This document shows positions 23,678 to 32,865 of a stretch of DNA of 52,253 bases, piece by piece. The position numbers were made by a program, and so were the translations under genes. A model generated the notes under the pieces. The model had not been told where the DNA came from, made no database searches, and saw only the letters and a list, made by a program, of their open reading frames with translations. Source of the DNA: Lysobacterales bacterium. Lineage in GTDB: Bacteria > Pseudomonadota > Gammaproteobacteria > Xanthomonadales > SZUA-5. Each line of letters begins with the position of its first letter. The stretch's first letter is position 1. The stretch spans positions 85,021 to 137,273 of the forward strand of contig JALHRS010000004.1 in the NCBI GenBank assembly GCA_022841325.1, given 5' to 3'.

Positions 23678-26600
23678 ATGACACTGTTGCGCGGGCCCAC
23701 CTGTACGCCCACTAACCTCCCGCGTGCTGTCGCGCAGACGCCGCTGCCCACCCGTCGGTATGCCATGGTGCTGGGCTTCGTCCTTGCCAGTGTGGTCCCG
23801 GTCATGTCGGCATGGGCGCAAGCCCAGCAGGGCATTGAAGCCCATCTGTCGGTCGCTCAACCTGAGCAGACGCTGTCCGCGGCTGATGCCGCGCTGCTGG
23901 CCGAGTATCGTTTGCGCAGCGCGCCACAGTCGGCGCCGCTGCAACGCGCGCCGAGCGCGACCTTCACCTGCAATGGCGCCGGCGGTCCGTGGAGTGCGCC
24001 GGGTACCTGGTCTCCGAGTGGCCCGCCGACTGCCGCCGACGACGTCACCATCAGTGCCGGATGCAATGTGGTGGTCGACACCGCTGCCGCCGCCCTGAGC
24101 TTGAACATCGCCAATACCGGCGCGCTGGAATTCGATTCCGCGGTGGCCAGAACGCTCACCATCAGCGGCTCGGCGACGATTGCTACAGGTGGCAGCCTGA
24201 GCACTGCGGCCACCGGCGCCATCACCGCGCACGTGCTCTCGATTGGCGGTGATCTCAGCAACAACGGCACGCTCGACCTCAGCACCAATGGCAACACCGC
24301 CGGTGCCGGACTGGTCTTCACCAACCCGGGCAGCAACAGCTTCAGCGGCACCGGCGCGACCACCAACCTGCGCACGCTGACCATCAACAAGGGCACGTCC
24401 TCCGGCAACGTGCTGGAGCTGTCGACCAGCAACTTCACCGTCCAGGGTACGAGTGTCGATGGTGCGCCGATGGCCTTCCTGACGCTGACCAACGGCACGC
24501 TGAAGGTGTCGGGCACGTTCACGCTGGCGGGTCGCGTGTTCGCGGGCGCCGCTGGCTACACGATCCCGGCGACCGCCGGCTTCTGGCTCAACAACCCGAA
24601 CTTCACGGTATCCGGCCAGGCTGGATCGCCCACCAACAACGGTTTGCTGCGAGTCAGCAGCGGCACCTACAACATCGGCACCGGCAGCGGCAACAGCATG
24701 GGTGCGGGCACCGCCGCGATCTTCACGATTGATGGCGGCACGATCAACCTCGCCAGCCGAATGACCTCCGCCAGCACCTTCGTGACGTACACGCAGTCGG
24801 CCGGCGTGGTCAATGTCAACACCGTCGGCAACACCTCGACCAGTCCGTCCTTCGGTTTCACCGGCACCACCGGCGTGGTGATGAACATGTCCGGTGGCGC
24901 CATCAATCTGGTCCAGGCCAGCACCGCCGCCACGCCGGTCGATTACAACCAGGCCGGCACCATGAATTTCACCGGCGGCACGCTGAATGTGGGCACGGCC
25001 GCCACGGCGACCAATTTCGTGTTCCGCGTGCAAGGCCAGATGCCCAATGTGGTCATCGACAACAGCAGCAACAACAAGACCGCCAATCTCAGCGGCCAGG
25101 GCAATGTCTGGGGCAATCTGACCATCAACACCGGAACCACGCTGAACCTCAATCCGGGCACCGCGCAGACCCTGCTGATGATCGGTCCGACGATCACCAA
25201 CAACGGCGCCATCATCGTCAACACCAACAACACCTCGACCGTGAACTTCGCCGGTGGCCTGCAGACTGTGGGCGCGCCCTACGCCCAGACCTACACCGGC
25301 ACCGGCACGCTCGGTGCGGCGGCTCTGCGTATCGCCAGTTTCTCGGTGCAGAGCCCCCTGGGGGTCGCGCTCACCAGCGTCAACAATCTGAACATCTACC
25401 GCATCAACGCCTTCTATGGTTCGATCACCAATGCCGACAAGCTCGCCAACGGCAACGGTGACGCCACCGCCATGGTCATCCAGCGCGGTGCCAGTGGTGC
25501 CTTCTCGGCTGGTACCCTGGACGTGGCGCCGACGGCCAACGTCGGTAGCGGTGGCCTGGCCCTGGTCTATTCGCAATCGGCCACCAATATCGTCACCGGC
25601 CCGGAAGTCCCGGTATCGCGCAGCGCCCTCAGCATCCAGATGCTGAATGCAACCGGCGTCACGCTGGCGGGTGGTCCTCTGACCACGACCGGTGCCACCA
25701 CCGGACTGGTCCTGGGTTCAGGCGTACTCACCACCAGTGCCACCAATCTGCTGACGCTGAGCAATACGGCGACGACGGCGGTCAACGGTGGTTCCGGCAC
25801 CAGCTATGTCGATGGTCCTTTGGCGCGCGCGCTGCCGGCCAGTCTGGCGAGTGCTGCCACCTATACCTTCCCGCTGGGCAAGAACGCCTTCAAGATGCTG
25901 GAACTGGTCAACCCGACCACCAATGCCGGCGGCACGGTCGTGGTCCAGGCCGAGGTCTTCGATGCCGGCTCCGGCGGCACCGCCGGCACCGGACTGTCCG
26001 CCATCAACGGCAATCGCTACTGGTCTGCCGAGATCACTTCCGGTGCTGCCAATTTCACCAATGCGACCGTGCGCCTGACCGAAGCGGCCACGCCCACCGT
26101 CAGCGCCATCGGCCAGTCAGCCACCCTCGGCGGCGCCTACAACAGCATCGGCGGTGCCGTGGTCGCACCGGTGATCGGTCCCAGCTCGGTGGTGACCACA
26201 TTGGGCTTCTTCGCGGTCGGTACGCTGACCGGCACGACCCCGATCTGCGGCAATTTCAATGTCGGCGCTGGCGGGGATTTCACCACCCTGACCGCTGCCG
26301 TTGCAGCGCTGAATTCGCGCGAGATGACCTGTGCGGTCAGCTTCACGCTGACCGACAACCTGTACGCCGGTGAAACCTACCCGATCACGATCAATGCCAA
26401 TGCCGGCGCCAGCGCGGTCAACACGCTGACGATCAAGCCCGCTCCGGGCGCGACCCCGGCCTTCAGCGGTTCGGCGAGCAGCGCATTGCTGATCATGAAC
26501 GGCGCTGATTACGTCACCATCGACGGCTCCAACGTCCCCGGTGGAAGCGGTCGCAACCTGAGTTTCACCAACACCAATGTCGGCACCTCCAGTGCGGTGA

Positions 26601-29600
26601 TCTGGGGTCAGACCGTCGGTGCCAATGATCCGGCCAGCAACAACACGCTGCGCAACCTGATCATCGCCGGAAATGCCGGCAACACGACGCTGGCGGGTAT
26701 CGGTTTTGGCAGCAGCACCATCGGCACCGCCAGCCTGGGAACGCGCAACAACAACAACCGCGTCGAAAACAATCTGATCACCAGCGTGCAGATTGGCGTT
26801 TACAGCCAGGGCGCCAGCACCAACATCAAGAACACCGGCATCGTCATCTCCGCCAATGAACTGGGCGGCGCCGGGGCGCTCGGCCTGGGTCGCACCGGTA
26901 TCTACGTCGGTTTCGATGACGGCGTGCAGATCACCAACAACATGATCAACGGCGTGTCGGGCTCCGTGGCTTCGGCCGATGCCTTCGGCATCGCGCTCGG
27001 CAGTATCGCGGTCAGCAATACCGGCTTCGGCACCAACAACGATGTGGCCAACGCCATCATCAGGGGCAATGTCATTGGCCCGGTCATCGACGACAGCGAT
27101 TTTGCGACGATCGGAATCTCGCTGGCCAACAACAACTATGGCACCACGCGGATCGCCAACAATGTCGTCCACAGCGTCCGCGGCAGCGGTACCGCCGGTG
27201 ACTTCTGCGCCGGCATCTTCATCGGCAACTCCGGCTCCACCACGGCATTGACCGAGGTCTGGTACAACTCGGTGTCGATTACCGGCAACCGGGACCAGTC
27301 TGCGGTGACCAACCAGCCGGCATTCGCCCTGGCCATCCTGGGCGCCAATCCCCTGGTCGATCTGCGCAACAACTCGCTGGTCAACACCTCGACGGCACCG
27401 ACCAATGGCGCCACCACGGCCGGCAGTTACGCCATCGGCCTGAGCTCGACGCTGCCGCTGACCAAGTTCACCAGCAACCACAATGACCTTTACAGCAGCG
27501 GTGCGGCCTCGCATTTCGCCATGCTCGGTTCGCTGACCAATATCGTGGGCGACCAGCTCACGCTGGCGGCCTGGCGGACGGCCACCGGCAAGGATGCCAA
27601 TTCCATCTCGGCTGACCCGCTGTACACGTCCAGCACGGTGCTGTTGCCGACGCTGGGTTCGCCCCTGTCCTATGCCGGCACGCCCGTGCCAGTGACCGTC
27701 GACATTACCGGTGCGCCGCGCAGCGCCACGCTGCCGACCATCGGTGCCTACGAGTTCGGCGCTAACCTGACGATCACGCCGGCTGCCCTGAACTTCGGTG
27801 CCCAGGCGGTGGGCAGCAGCAGCGCGGAACTGACGGTCACGCTGGCCAATACCGGCAACATCGGTCTCGACGTCACAGCGCTGACTGCAGCGGCCGCGCC
27901 CTTTGCGCGCACCGCCACCGGCAGCTGCTCTGCCGGACTGCCGATCGCCCTGGGCGCTGGCGCCAGCTGTACGCTGACTTTCACCTACTCGCCCACGGCA
28001 GCGGGTCCGGCCAGCCAGAACCTGACGGTGACCGCGAACGCACCCGGCAGTGGCACGATCGCCCTGTCCGGCAACGGTACCCAGGGTGTGTTGACGGTGG
28101 CGCCGACCTCGATCGATTTCGGCAACCAGAACGTGGGCAGCACCAGTGCCGAGAGCACGATCACGCTCGGCAACACCGGCAATGCCGCGCTCACCGTCAC
28201 CACGCTGACGGCTGCAGCCGTGCCCTTTGCCCGTGCCGGTGGCAGTTGCAGCGCCGTGCCGATCAGCATCGCTGCCGGCGGCAGCTGTACCGTGACCTAC
28301 ACCTTCACGCCGGCTGCCGCAGGTCCGTTCAACCAGGTCCTGCAGGTGCAGTCCGCGGCCCCGGGCAGCACCACCATCACGCTGCAGGGCACCGGCGTCG
28401 CTGGCGCGCTTGCGGTGTCACCCAACCCGCTGGAATTCGGCAATCAGCTTGTGGGTACCACCAGCGGCGCACTGACCGCGACCCTCAGCAATCCGGGTGC
28501 GGGCAGCGTCGACGTCACCGCCCTGCCGGCTCCGAGCGCACCCTTTGCCCGCACTGGCGGCAGCTGCGCTGCGGCCCCGTTCACGTTGAATTCCGGTGCC
28601 AGCTGTACGGTGCTGTATACCTTCAGTCCGACGGCAGCCGGGCCGGCTTCGCTCAGCATCGTCATCACCAACAGTGTCGGTGGACCGGTGTCGCTGGTCC
28701 TGAACGGCACCGGCACCCAGGGTGCGCTGACCATCACGCCCTCGGCCGTGGCCTTCGGCAACCAGACCGTCGGCACCACCAGTGCCGCGAGCACCGTGAC
28801 CCTGGCCAACACCGGTACGGCCGCGCTCGACGTGACCGCATTGACGGCTGCCGCCACGCCCTTTGCCCGTGCCGGTGGCAGCTGCAGCGCCGTGCCGATC
28901 ACGATCGCGGCCGGCGCCAATTGCACGCTGACCTACACCTTCGCGCCGACAGCCACGGGTGCTGCCAACCAGACCCTGACGGTGACCGCGAATGCACCGG
29001 GTAGCGGCACGATCGCGCTCAGCGGTAGCGGTGTGCAGGGCAATCTGACGATCACGCCGACCTCGATTGCCTTCGGCAACCAGAACGTGGGCACGACCAG
29101 CGCTGCCAGCACCGTGACCCTGGCCAATACCGGCAACGCATCACTGGATGTGACTGCATTGACGGCTGCGGCTGCGCCCTTTGCCCGCCTCGGTGGAACC
29201 TGCAGCGCGGTGCCGATCACCATCGCCGCTGGCGGCAGCTGCACGCTGACCTACACCTTTGCGCCGACCGCATCGGGTGCGGCCAATCAGACCTTGACGG
29301 TGACCGCCAATGCACCGGGCAGCGGCGCCATCGCGCTCTCTGGCACCGGCACGCCGTCTGCCGATCTGTCCATCACCAAGACGGTCAATGAAGCACTGAT
29401 CGGATCCGGGATGATCCAGTACACCGTGACGGCCGCGAACGCAGGCCCGAGTCCGGTGACCGGCGCCACCGTCACCGACACCTTCCCGGCCCAACTCAGC
29501 GGCGCGACCTGGACGTGCAGCGGTCTGCTCGGCGGCAGCTGCACTGCCAGCGGCAGCGGCAACATCAGTCAGTCGGTGAACCTGCCGGTGGGAGGCAGCG

Positions 29601-30091
29601 TGGTCTTCTCGATCACCGCCAGTATCGTGCTGCCCTTGCCGGCTTCGATCAGCAACACGGCCACCGTCGCGGTGCCGGCGGGCACGACCGATCCCAACCT
29701 CGGCAACAACAGCGCCGCCGTGACCACGGTCATCCTGTTGTTCGCCAACGGCTTCGAGGACGTACCACCGTCGGCACCAGAGCCCATCAAGCTCGGTGGC
29801 AATCCGAATGGCGCATGGTCCGGACTGGCGCTGCCGCTGGATGAGGTCCGCGGCCTGGCCGTGGGCGTGGAGCCGACCGAAGTCATTCGCTTCCAGGTTC
29901 AGGACAGCCTGGTCGTGGTCCAGACCCGCAGCTTCGGCGGCGTGGCCCAGGCGCGACTGCTGCAGATCAACGCTCCGGGGCTATGGAGCGTCTCCGCCTG
30001 GAGCGAAATGGATCAGGCCCGCGGCCTGAGCCTGGACTGGTCTGCCCCGGCTGCCGGCTTGCCGCAAACGCGGTTGCGACCGGTGCGTTGA
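23678..30091 (+). CDS. Giant secreted beta-helix / ASH-repeat / DUF11 protein (2137 aa)
   Basis: A probable cell-surface or extracellular protein. The ATG at 23678 is chosen for a GGAG 7 bp upstream; the signal peptide reads YAMVLGFVLASVVPVMSAWA and is preceded by about 27 polar residues. Then come: a Ser/Thr/Asn/Gly-rich repetitive beta zone to about residue 850, starting GPWSAPGTWSPSGPPTAADD; a right-handed parallel beta-helix-like zone (about 880-1350) with many NNxI/NNxV turns; five tandem ASH/choice-of-anchor-D repeats (1364-1894); a DUF11 domain (about 1895-2020, from ADLSITKTVN); and a C-terminal tail with LLFANGFED. Similar FxxGFE tails occur, as I recall, in many large secreted Xanthomonadales proteins and may be sorting-related. 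Adhesion or matrix function is inferred. A strong terminator follows. Confidence 0.88.
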   Translation: MTLLRGPTCTPTNLPRAVAQTPLPTRRYAMVLGFVLASVVPVMSAWAQAQQGIEAHLSVAQPEQTLSAADAALLAEYRLRSAPQSAPLQRAPSATFTCNGAGGPWSAPGTWSPSGPPTAADDVTISAGCNVVVDTAAAALSLNIANTGALEFDSAVARTLTISGSATIATGGSLSTAATGAITAHVLSIGGDLSNNGTLDLSTNGNTAGAGLVFTNPGSNSFSGTGATTNLRTLTINKGTSSGNVLELSTSNFTVQGTSVDGAPMAFLTLTNGTLKVSGTFTLAGRVFAGAAGYTIPATAGFWLNNPNFTVSGQAGSPTNNGLLRVSSGTYNIGTGSGNSMGAGTAAIFTIDGGTINLASRMTSASTFVTYTQSAGVVNVNTVGNTSTSPSFGFTGTTGVVMNMSGGAINLVQASTAATPVDYNQAGTMNFTGGTLNVGTAATATNFVFRVQGQMPNVVIDNSSNNKTANLSGQGNVWGNLTINTGTTLNLNPGTAQTLLMIGPTITNNGAIIVNTNNTSTVNFAGGLQTVGAPYAQTYTGTGTLGAAALRIASFSVQSPLGVALTSVNNLNIYRINAFYGSITNADKLANGNGDATAMVIQRGASGAFSAGTLDVAPTANVGSGGLALVYSQSATNIVTGPEVPVSRSALSIQMLNATGVTLAGGPLTTTGATTGLVLGSGVLTTSATNLLTLSNTATTAVNGGSGTSYVDGPLARALPASLASAATYTFPLGKNAFKMLELVNPTTNAGGTVVVQAEVFDAGSGGTAGTGLSAINGNRYWSAEITSGAANFTNATVRLTEAATPTVSAIGQSATLGGAYNSIGGAVVAPVIGPSSVVTTLGFFAVGTLTGTTPICGNFNVGAGGDFTTLTAAVAALNSREMTCAVSFTLTDNLYAGETYPITINANAGASAVNTLTIKPAPGATPAFSGSASSALLIMNGADYVTIDGSNVPGGSGRNLSFTNTNVGTSSAVIWGQTVGANDPASNNTLRNLIIAGNAGNTTLAGIGFGSSTIGTASLGTRNNNNRVENNLITSVQIGVYSQGASTNIKNTGIVISANELGGAGALGLGRTGIYVGFDDGVQITNNMINGVSGSVASADAFGIALGSIAVSNTGFGTNNDVANAIIRGNVIGPVIDDSDFATIGISLANNNYGTTRIANNVVHSVRGSGTAGDFCAGIFIGNSGSTTALTEVWYNSVSITGNRDQSAVTNQPAFALAILGANPLVDLRNNSLVNTSTAPTNGATTAGSYAIGLSSTLPLTKFTSNHNDLYSSGAASHFAMLGSLTNIVGDQLTLAAWRTATGKDANSISADPLYTSSTVLLPTLGSPLSYAGTPVPVTVDITGAPRSATLPTIGAYEFGANLTITPAALNFGAQAVGSSSAELTVTLANTGNIGLDVTALTAAAAPFARTATGSCSAGLPIALGAGASCTLTFTYSPTAAGPASQNLTVTANAPGSGTIALSGNGTQGVLTVAPTSIDFGNQNVGSTSAESTITLGNTGNAALTVTTLTAAAVPFARAGGSCSAVPISIAAGGSCTVTYTFTPAAAGPFNQVLQVQSAAPGSTTITLQGTGVAGALAVSPNPLEFGNQLVGTTSGALTATLSNPGAGSVDVTALPAPSAPFARTGGSCAAAPFTLNSGASCTVLYTFSPTAAGPASLSIVITNSVGGPVSLVLNGTGTQGALTITPSAVAFGNQTVGTTSAASTVTLANTGTAALDVTALTAAATPFARAGGSCSAVPITIAAGANCTLTYTFAPTATGAANQTLTVTANAPGSGTIALSGSGVQGNLTITPTSIAFGNQNVGTTSAASTVTLANTGNASLDVTALTAAAAPFARLGGTCSAVPITIAAGGSCTLTYTFAPTASGAANQTLTVTANAPGSGAIALSGTGTPSADLSITKTVNEALIGSGMIQYTVTAANAGPSPVTGATVTDTFPAQLSGATWTCSGLLGGSCTASGSGNISQSVNLPVGGSVVFSITASIVLPLPASISNTATVAVPAGTTDPNLGNNSAAVTTVILLFANGFEDVPPSAPEPIKLGGNPNGAWSGLALPLDEVRGLAVGVEPTEVIRFQVQDSLVVVQTRSFGGVAQARLLQINAPGLWSVSAWSEMDQARGLSLDWSAPAAGLPQTRLRPVR
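27767..29359 (+). repeat. Five tandem ~318-bp coding repeats (ASH modules)
   Basis: Units start at 27767, 28091, 28409, 28727 and 29045, each encoding about 106 residues of the pattern L-T-x-x-P-x-x-x-x-F-G-x-Q-x-V-G ... C-T-x-T-Y-T-F-x-P-T-A. Units 4 and 5 are also very similar at DNA level (for example GCCTTCGGCAACCAGA and AGCACCGTGACCCTGGCCAA), pointing to recent duplication or recombination-driven homogenisation. Confidence 0.9.
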
Positions 30092-30112
30092 TCGCGCGCT
30101 ACCGGTAACACC

Positions 30113-30143
30113 AAAACCGCCCCGATTCGGGGCGGTTTTTTTT
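30113..30143 (+). terminator. Rho-independent terminator of the giant secreted-protein gene
   Basis: AAAACCGCCCC-GATT-CGGGGCGG followed by eight T residues: an 8-bp GC stem, extended by A:T pairs, with a 4-nt loop. It starts 22 bp after the stop codon. The A-rich 5' side may also let it work for the convergent LysR gene. Confidence 0.95.
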
Positions 30144-30172
30144 GGGCCGGGGTCTCGCTCGGTCGGATCTGG

Positions 30173-31078
30173 TCAGACCGGCAGGTCGGGGAACATTGTT
30201 GGCGCCATCTGCGTTGCAAACTCCTTGAACAGTCTCAGCGTCCGCGGCAGATGGCGCTTGCCGAGGTGGATCATCGACAGCGATTCCGGTGCCAGGCGCC
30301 AGCCCGGCATGACCTCCACCAGGCGTCCCTCCCGGATCAGTTTCGGCCGCACGATGGGCGGCAGATCGCCAATCCCGCTGCCGGACAGCAGCGCCTGCGC
30401 GAGTGCGGCGTAGTCGTTCATGGCCAGAAAAGGCAGGTACTTGAGCGTTTCCCTGCGCTTGCCCCGACTGAAGGACCAGCTGCGCTCATCGCTGCTGTGG
30501 GAGAACGCCAGCAGCCGGTGCTGGTCCAGCTCCCTCGGGTGCTTGGGCGCTGGATTGGCGTCGAGGTATTCGGGACTGGCGACCAGTTGCCGGCGGTAGC
30601 TGAGCAGGGTTCTGGCGACCAGTGACGAGTCCTTGAGCTTGCCCACCCTGAAGGCCAGATCGATGCCTTCTGAAATAGGGTCGACGAAGCGATCGGTGAC
30701 CAGGGCGTGCACCCGAACCCCGGGATACGAGGACTGAAAGGCGGTGATGATCGGCGCCAGCAGGCTGTCGCCGATACTGGGTGGCGCTGAAATGCGCAAC
30801 AGGCCCCGCGCCTCCGACAGCTGATTGGAGACGATGCTCTCCACCGCTTCCTCAAGCTCGACACCGCGTTGCGCCTCGACCAGGATGTCCTGGCCGATGT
30901 CGGTCACACGCAGGCTACGCGTCGAACGTTCGAGCAGGCGCACACCGAGCGCATCTTCAAGTTCCGCGACCTTCCGCGACACCGTGGAGATGGGCATGTT
31001 CAGACGCCGCGCCGCTTCAGAAAAGCTGTGCACCTCGGCCACTCGGGCGAAGACGATCAGGGCGTTCAAATCGGTCAT
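30173..31078 (-). CDS. LysR family transcriptional regulator
   Basis: A 301-aa LysR-type regulator: an N-terminal winged helix-turn-helix (FARVAEVHSFSEAARRLNM ... STVSRKVAELEDALG, residues 9-44) and a C-terminal periplasmic-binding-like effector domain (about 90-295). It belongs to the subgroup with LLERSTRSLRVTDIG and DLAFRVGKLKDSSLVAR, often named by the AaeR/PecT-like regulators. It is transcribed divergently from the NTF2-like / small ORF / quinone oxidoreductase genes, which it probably controls from the shared 113-bp intergenic region containing a perfect T-N11-A palindrome at 31085-31098. The effector is unknown. Confidence 0.93.
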   Translation of the reverse strand: MTDLNALIVFARVAEVHSFSEAARRLNMPISTVSRKVAELEDALGVRLLERSTRSLRVTDIGQDILVEAQRGVELEEAVESIVSNQLSEARGLLRISAPPSIGDSLLAPIITAFQSSYPGVRVHALVTDRFVDPISEGIDLAFRVGKLKDSSLVARTLLSYRRQLVASPEYLDANPAPKHPRELDQHRLLAFSHSSDERSWSFSRGKRRETLKYLPFLAMNDYAALAQALLSGSGIGDLPPIVRPKLIREGRLVEVMPGWRLAPESLSMIHLGKRHLPRTLRLFKEFATQMAPTMFPDLPV

Positions 31079-31084
31079 GCACTT

Positions 31085-31098
31085 TTCCAGATCTGGAA
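31085..31098. promoter_or_regulatory. Candidate LysR operator
   Basis: TTCCAGATCTGGAA is a perfect 14-bp palindrome containing the T-N11-A spacing of LysR boxes, 6 bp upstream of the regulator's start codon. CTTTTCC (31082-31088) also recurs inverted as GGAAAAG at 31135-31141, nearer the divergent gene. Confidence 0.55.
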
Positions 31099-31191
31099 TG
31101 ATCTTTCTCGAAGTCTCCTACTAATCCCTTCAGTGGAAAAGTCCTACTTTGTGCTGGCGGCGATTCGACCGCGATCGAAAAGGGGATGACC

Positions 31192-31668
31192 ATGAAGCAA
31201 TTCCTGACCACGGCACTGCTGGTCGCCGGCGCGGCGTCCGCACCGACGGGCTTTGCCGCCGAATTTCCGCCGGGCGATCGCGCCGCGATCGAGTCGGTGC
31301 TGTCCACCTACGAAGCGGCCCTGAACCACGCCGACGTGGAGTCGGCGCTGTCGCTGTATGCCGATGACGGCGTGTTCATGCCGCAACACAGCCTTCCCAG
31401 CGTGGGCAAGGAAGCGGTTCGGGCGGCTTACGAAAACGTGTTCAAGGCGATTTCCCTGGAGATCGCGTTCACGGTCGACGAAGTGGTGCAGCTGGCGCCG
31501 ACCTGGGCATTCGCACGCACGCGCTCGCAGGGTTTCGTCAGTGTGCACGCCAACGGCGAGCGCGCACCTGAGGCCAACCAGGAGCTGTTCGTGTTCCACA
31601 GGTCGCCGGCTGGCGACTGGCGGATCGCGCGCTACATCTTTTCCACCACCAATCCGCCGCGGCCATAG
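31192..31668 (+). CDS. Secreted NTF2-like (SnoaL/SgcJ-type) protein
   Basis: A 158-aa protein with a signal peptide (MKQFLTTALLVAGAASAPTG ... cleavage near GFAA-EF) followed by a single SnoaL/NTF2-like cone domain of the SgcJ/EcaC type: IESVLSTYEAALNHADVESA, LYADDGVFMPQHSLPSVGKE, and the C-terminal strand DWRIARYIFSTTNPP. Members bind or transform small hydrophobic molecules, but many have no known reaction. ATG at 31192 is preferred over 31186 because an AAGGGG lies 6 bp ahead of it. It is the first of three co-oriented genes next to the LysR regulator. Confidence 0.82.
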   Translation: MKQFLTTALLVAGAASAPTGFAAEFPPGDRAAIESVLSTYEAALNHADVESALSLYADDGVFMPQHSLPSVGKEAVRAAYENVFKAISLEIAFTVDEVVQLAPTWAFARTRSQGFVSVHANGERAPEANQELFVFHRSPAGDWRIARYIFSTTNPPRP

Positions 31669-31689
31669 CCTGCGGCAGGGAGAACGACC

Positions 31690-31842
31690 ATGTTCGAGAA
31701 AATCACGCGGCTGGCCGATCTGCCGGCGCGAGCGGCGATGGCAGGCGGCCTGCTGCTGCTGGCCAAAACCGGGGCACCTGCACTGAGCGTCGACAGGATG
31801 CTCTCGAAAACCAGGGGAGAACACGGATGGCACGCACCATGA
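31690..31842 (+). CDS. Small ORF, 50 aa, overlapping the oxidoreductase start
   Basis: A short frame with a good start signal (AGGGAG 8 bp before ATG 31690), 21 bp after the NTF2-like gene. The product begins MFEKITRLADLPARAAMAGG and has one short hydrophobic stretch (about 16-26). It overlaps the following gene by 16 bp, so its translation may feed ribosomes onto that start. I do not recognise it; it could be a true small protein, a leader for coupling, or the remnant of a longer gene. Confidence 0.5.
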   Translation: MFEKITRLADLPARAAMAGGLLLLAKTGAPALSVDRMLSKTRGEHGWHAP

Positions 31843-32807
31843 AAGCCGTGGTCATTCGCGAGGCCGGCGGGCCCGAGGTGCTCAGGCTGGAGCGCCTTCC
31901 GGTTCCGGTGCCCAGACGAGGGGAAGTCCTGATTCGGGTCAAGGCCTTCGGCCTGAACCGCTCGGAGCTGTTCACGCGCCAGGGTCACTCTCCGAACGTG
32001 CAGTTTCCGCGAGTACTCGGCATCGAGGCGACGGGACTGGTGGAGGCGGCGCCGGGCGGAGAATTCGAGCCCGGCGACGTCGTGGTCACGGCAATGGGTG
32101 GGCTGGGTCGGGCCTTCGATGGCGCTTATGCGGAATACACGCGGGTGCCGGCGGCACAGGTGCAGAAGCTGGAGACCAGACTTTCCTGGGAGGTGCTGGG
32201 CGCGATCCCGGAAATGCTGCAGACGGCCTGGGGCTCCCTGTTCAAGTCGCTTCGACTGCAGCAGGGCGACACCCTGCTGATACGCGGCGGCACCACCTCG
32301 GTGGGGCTCGCTGCTGCGGTGCTGGCGAAGCGCCACGGCGCCATCGTGGCTGCGACCACGCGCAATCCGGCACGAGAGGAGGCGCTGCGAAAAAATGGCG
32401 CCGATCAGGTCTTCATCGACAACGGGGAGCTTGCTCCGCAGGTGAGGGAGATCTTTCCCTGCGGGGTGAACAAGGTGCTCGAGCTGATCGGGACCAGCAC
32501 GCTGCTCGACTCGCTGCAGTCGGCCCGGGCTGGTGGCGTGGTCTGCATGACCGGCATGGTCGGCAACCGCTGGTCGTTTGCGGAATTCAGCCCCATGGGC
32601 GCGATTCCCACGGCGGTGAATCTGACCACCTATTCGGGTGGCTCGGAGGACTTCATGCGCACGCCTCTGCAGGAATTCGTGCACCTGATCGAAGCTGGCG
32701 AGTTCTCGCCGCAGATCGGCAGGACCTTCGCTCTGGATGACATCGTCGAGGCGCATCGCTGCATGGAGGAGAATCAAGCGCTGGGCAAGATCGTCGTGCT
32801 GGTATGA
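31827..32807 (+). CDS. Quinone oxidoreductase-like medium-chain dehydrogenase
   Basis: A 326-aa member of the zinc-free QOR branch of the medium-chain dehydrogenase/reductase superfamily. Features: N-terminal MKAVVIREAGGPEVLRLER, the GLNRSELFTRQGHSP loop typical of QORs, and a Rossmann nucleotide site LLIRGGTTSVGLAAAVLAKR (about 150-169). Structural-zinc cysteines are absent. It probably reduces quinones or enones with NADPH. ATG at 31827 follows GGGGAG by 8 bp and lies inside the small upstream ORF, implying coupling. Regulation by the divergent LysR gene is likely, as for many LysR-QOR pairs. Confidence 0.9.
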   Translation: MARTMKAVVIREAGGPEVLRLERLPVPVPRRGEVLIRVKAFGLNRSELFTRQGHSPNVQFPRVLGIEATGLVEAAPGGEFEPGDVVVTAMGGLGRAFDGAYAEYTRVPAAQVQKLETRLSWEVLGAIPEMLQTAWGSLFKSLRLQQGDTLLIRGGTTSVGLAAAVLAKRHGAIVAATTRNPAREEALRKNGADQVFIDNGELAPQVREIFPCGVNKVLELIGTSTLLDSLQSARAGGVVCMTGMVGNRWSFAEFSPMGAIPTAVNLTTYSGGSEDFMRTPLQEFVHLIEAGEFSPQIGRTFALDDIVEAHRCMEENQALGKIVVLV

Positions 32808-32865
32808 GCCGCTGCGCCGATGCCCTGCAGGTCCGGCATCGACAGCCCCGGCGTTTTTTCTGGAA

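Noticed and set aside
23654..27514. Long antisense frames (640 and 465 codons) over the giant secreted-protein gene
   Set aside because: The sense gene's Thr/Ala/Gly/Asn codon pattern suppresses stops on the other strand. The translations are low-complexity and lack start signals.
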